From Leisingera coralii (GTDB lineage Bacteria; Pseudomonadota; Alphaproteobacteria; Rhodobacterales; Rhodobacteraceae), in assembly GCF_049056525.1 (NCBI RefSeq), contig NZ_JBHUPT010000034.1, forward strand, positions 124,001 through 188,000: a stretch of 64,000 nucleotides of DNA. Direction: 5' to 3'. The notes beneath the pieces were generated by a model that saw nothing but the letters and a program-made list of their open reading frames with translations, did no database searches and was not told where the DNA came from. The first letter of the stretch is position 1. Every line of letters begins with the position of its first letter. Positions 63,914-64,000 of the stretch are shown one piece after another. Position numbers and translations under genes: made by a program.

Positions 63914-64000
63914 CAATTCCTTAGGCAAATAGGCAGCTTCCCTTACGAAAGCGTGAAAGGGCCGTGAAAAGTTGGCAGCGGTACGAGGGAAATGGCGCGC

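Overview
The window looks like chromosomal DNA of a marine Roseobacter-group alphaproteobacterium (Rhodobacteraceae), most likely near Leisingera, Phaeobacter or Ruegeria. It is GC-rich and densely coded. Supporting features are a complete suf operon led by a Rhodobacterales-type IscR that lacks the usual three cysteines, a recA promoter with the alphaproteobacterial GAAC-N7-GAAC SOS box, a CckA kinase with a CtrA-type box, and a tmpA/tmpB phosphonate pair of the kind I recall being characterised in Leisingera caerulea. The genus is inference. I see no prophage, insertion sequence or CRISPR array.

Layout. 1-7.8 kb: 3' end of mfd, a compound palindrome, a TPR protein, a Bcr/CflA-type efflux protein, a FrnE-like DsbA protein, an acyl-CoA synthetase and a probably leaderless XRE-cupin regulator. 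7.8-9.9 kb: arsenic locus (AqpS-like channel, ArsC, ArsR-ArsC fusion). 10-19.3 kb: orphan peptide-binding protein, a candidate small RNA, 3-hydroxybutyrate dehydrogenase, patatin, DUF502 protein, psuK-psuG, a DUF4198/HupE pair whose start codons overlap back to back, and a ThiE-like protein. 19.4-26.7 kb: trmJ, ctaA, M32 carboxypeptidase, gyrA, usg. 26.7-32.3 kb: radical SAM protein, zwf-pgl-pgi, a secreted protein and tRNA-Gly(CCC). 32.4-38.6 kb: RACo-like ferredoxin/ASKHA protein, CaiB-type CoA-transferase, guaB, an RsmB-like methyltransferase. 38.6-48.4 kb: cckA, a sulfotransferase, recA, alaS, DUF1330, MOSC, typA. 48.5-52 kb: SMR transporter, class II glutamine amidotransferase, tandem HD protein, small coiled-coil protein, alpha/beta hydrolase. 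52-60.1 kb: the suf operon. 60.1-63.5 kb: an AllA-like protein, tmpB, tmpA and a divergent LysR gene. The window ends with a PilZ-like protein.

The best candidates for undescribed biology are these. (1) A 46-residue ORF with six cysteines sits between iscR and the first cysteine desulfurase and overlaps both, so it looks translationally coupled. (2) The same operon has twin Yip1-type membrane proteins between sufD and sufS, and an Irr-type palindrome on its promoter. (3) A third gene, AllA-like, is coupled to the tmpBA phosphonate dioxygenases. (4) A small RNA of about 74 nt has its own consensus promoter and terminator upstream of bdhA. (5) The ArsR-ArsC fusion has its own internal ribosome binding site and start codon, and a 30-bp operator covers its first codon.

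How the genes connect: zwf-pgl-pgi feed glucose 6-phosphate into the Entner-Doudoroff or pentose phosphate routes. The suf operon builds Fe-S clusters under iron control. The tmp genes would convert trimethylaminoethylphosphonate to phosphate and glycine betaine. CckA and recA bring cell-cycle (CtrA) and SOS control into adjacent regions.
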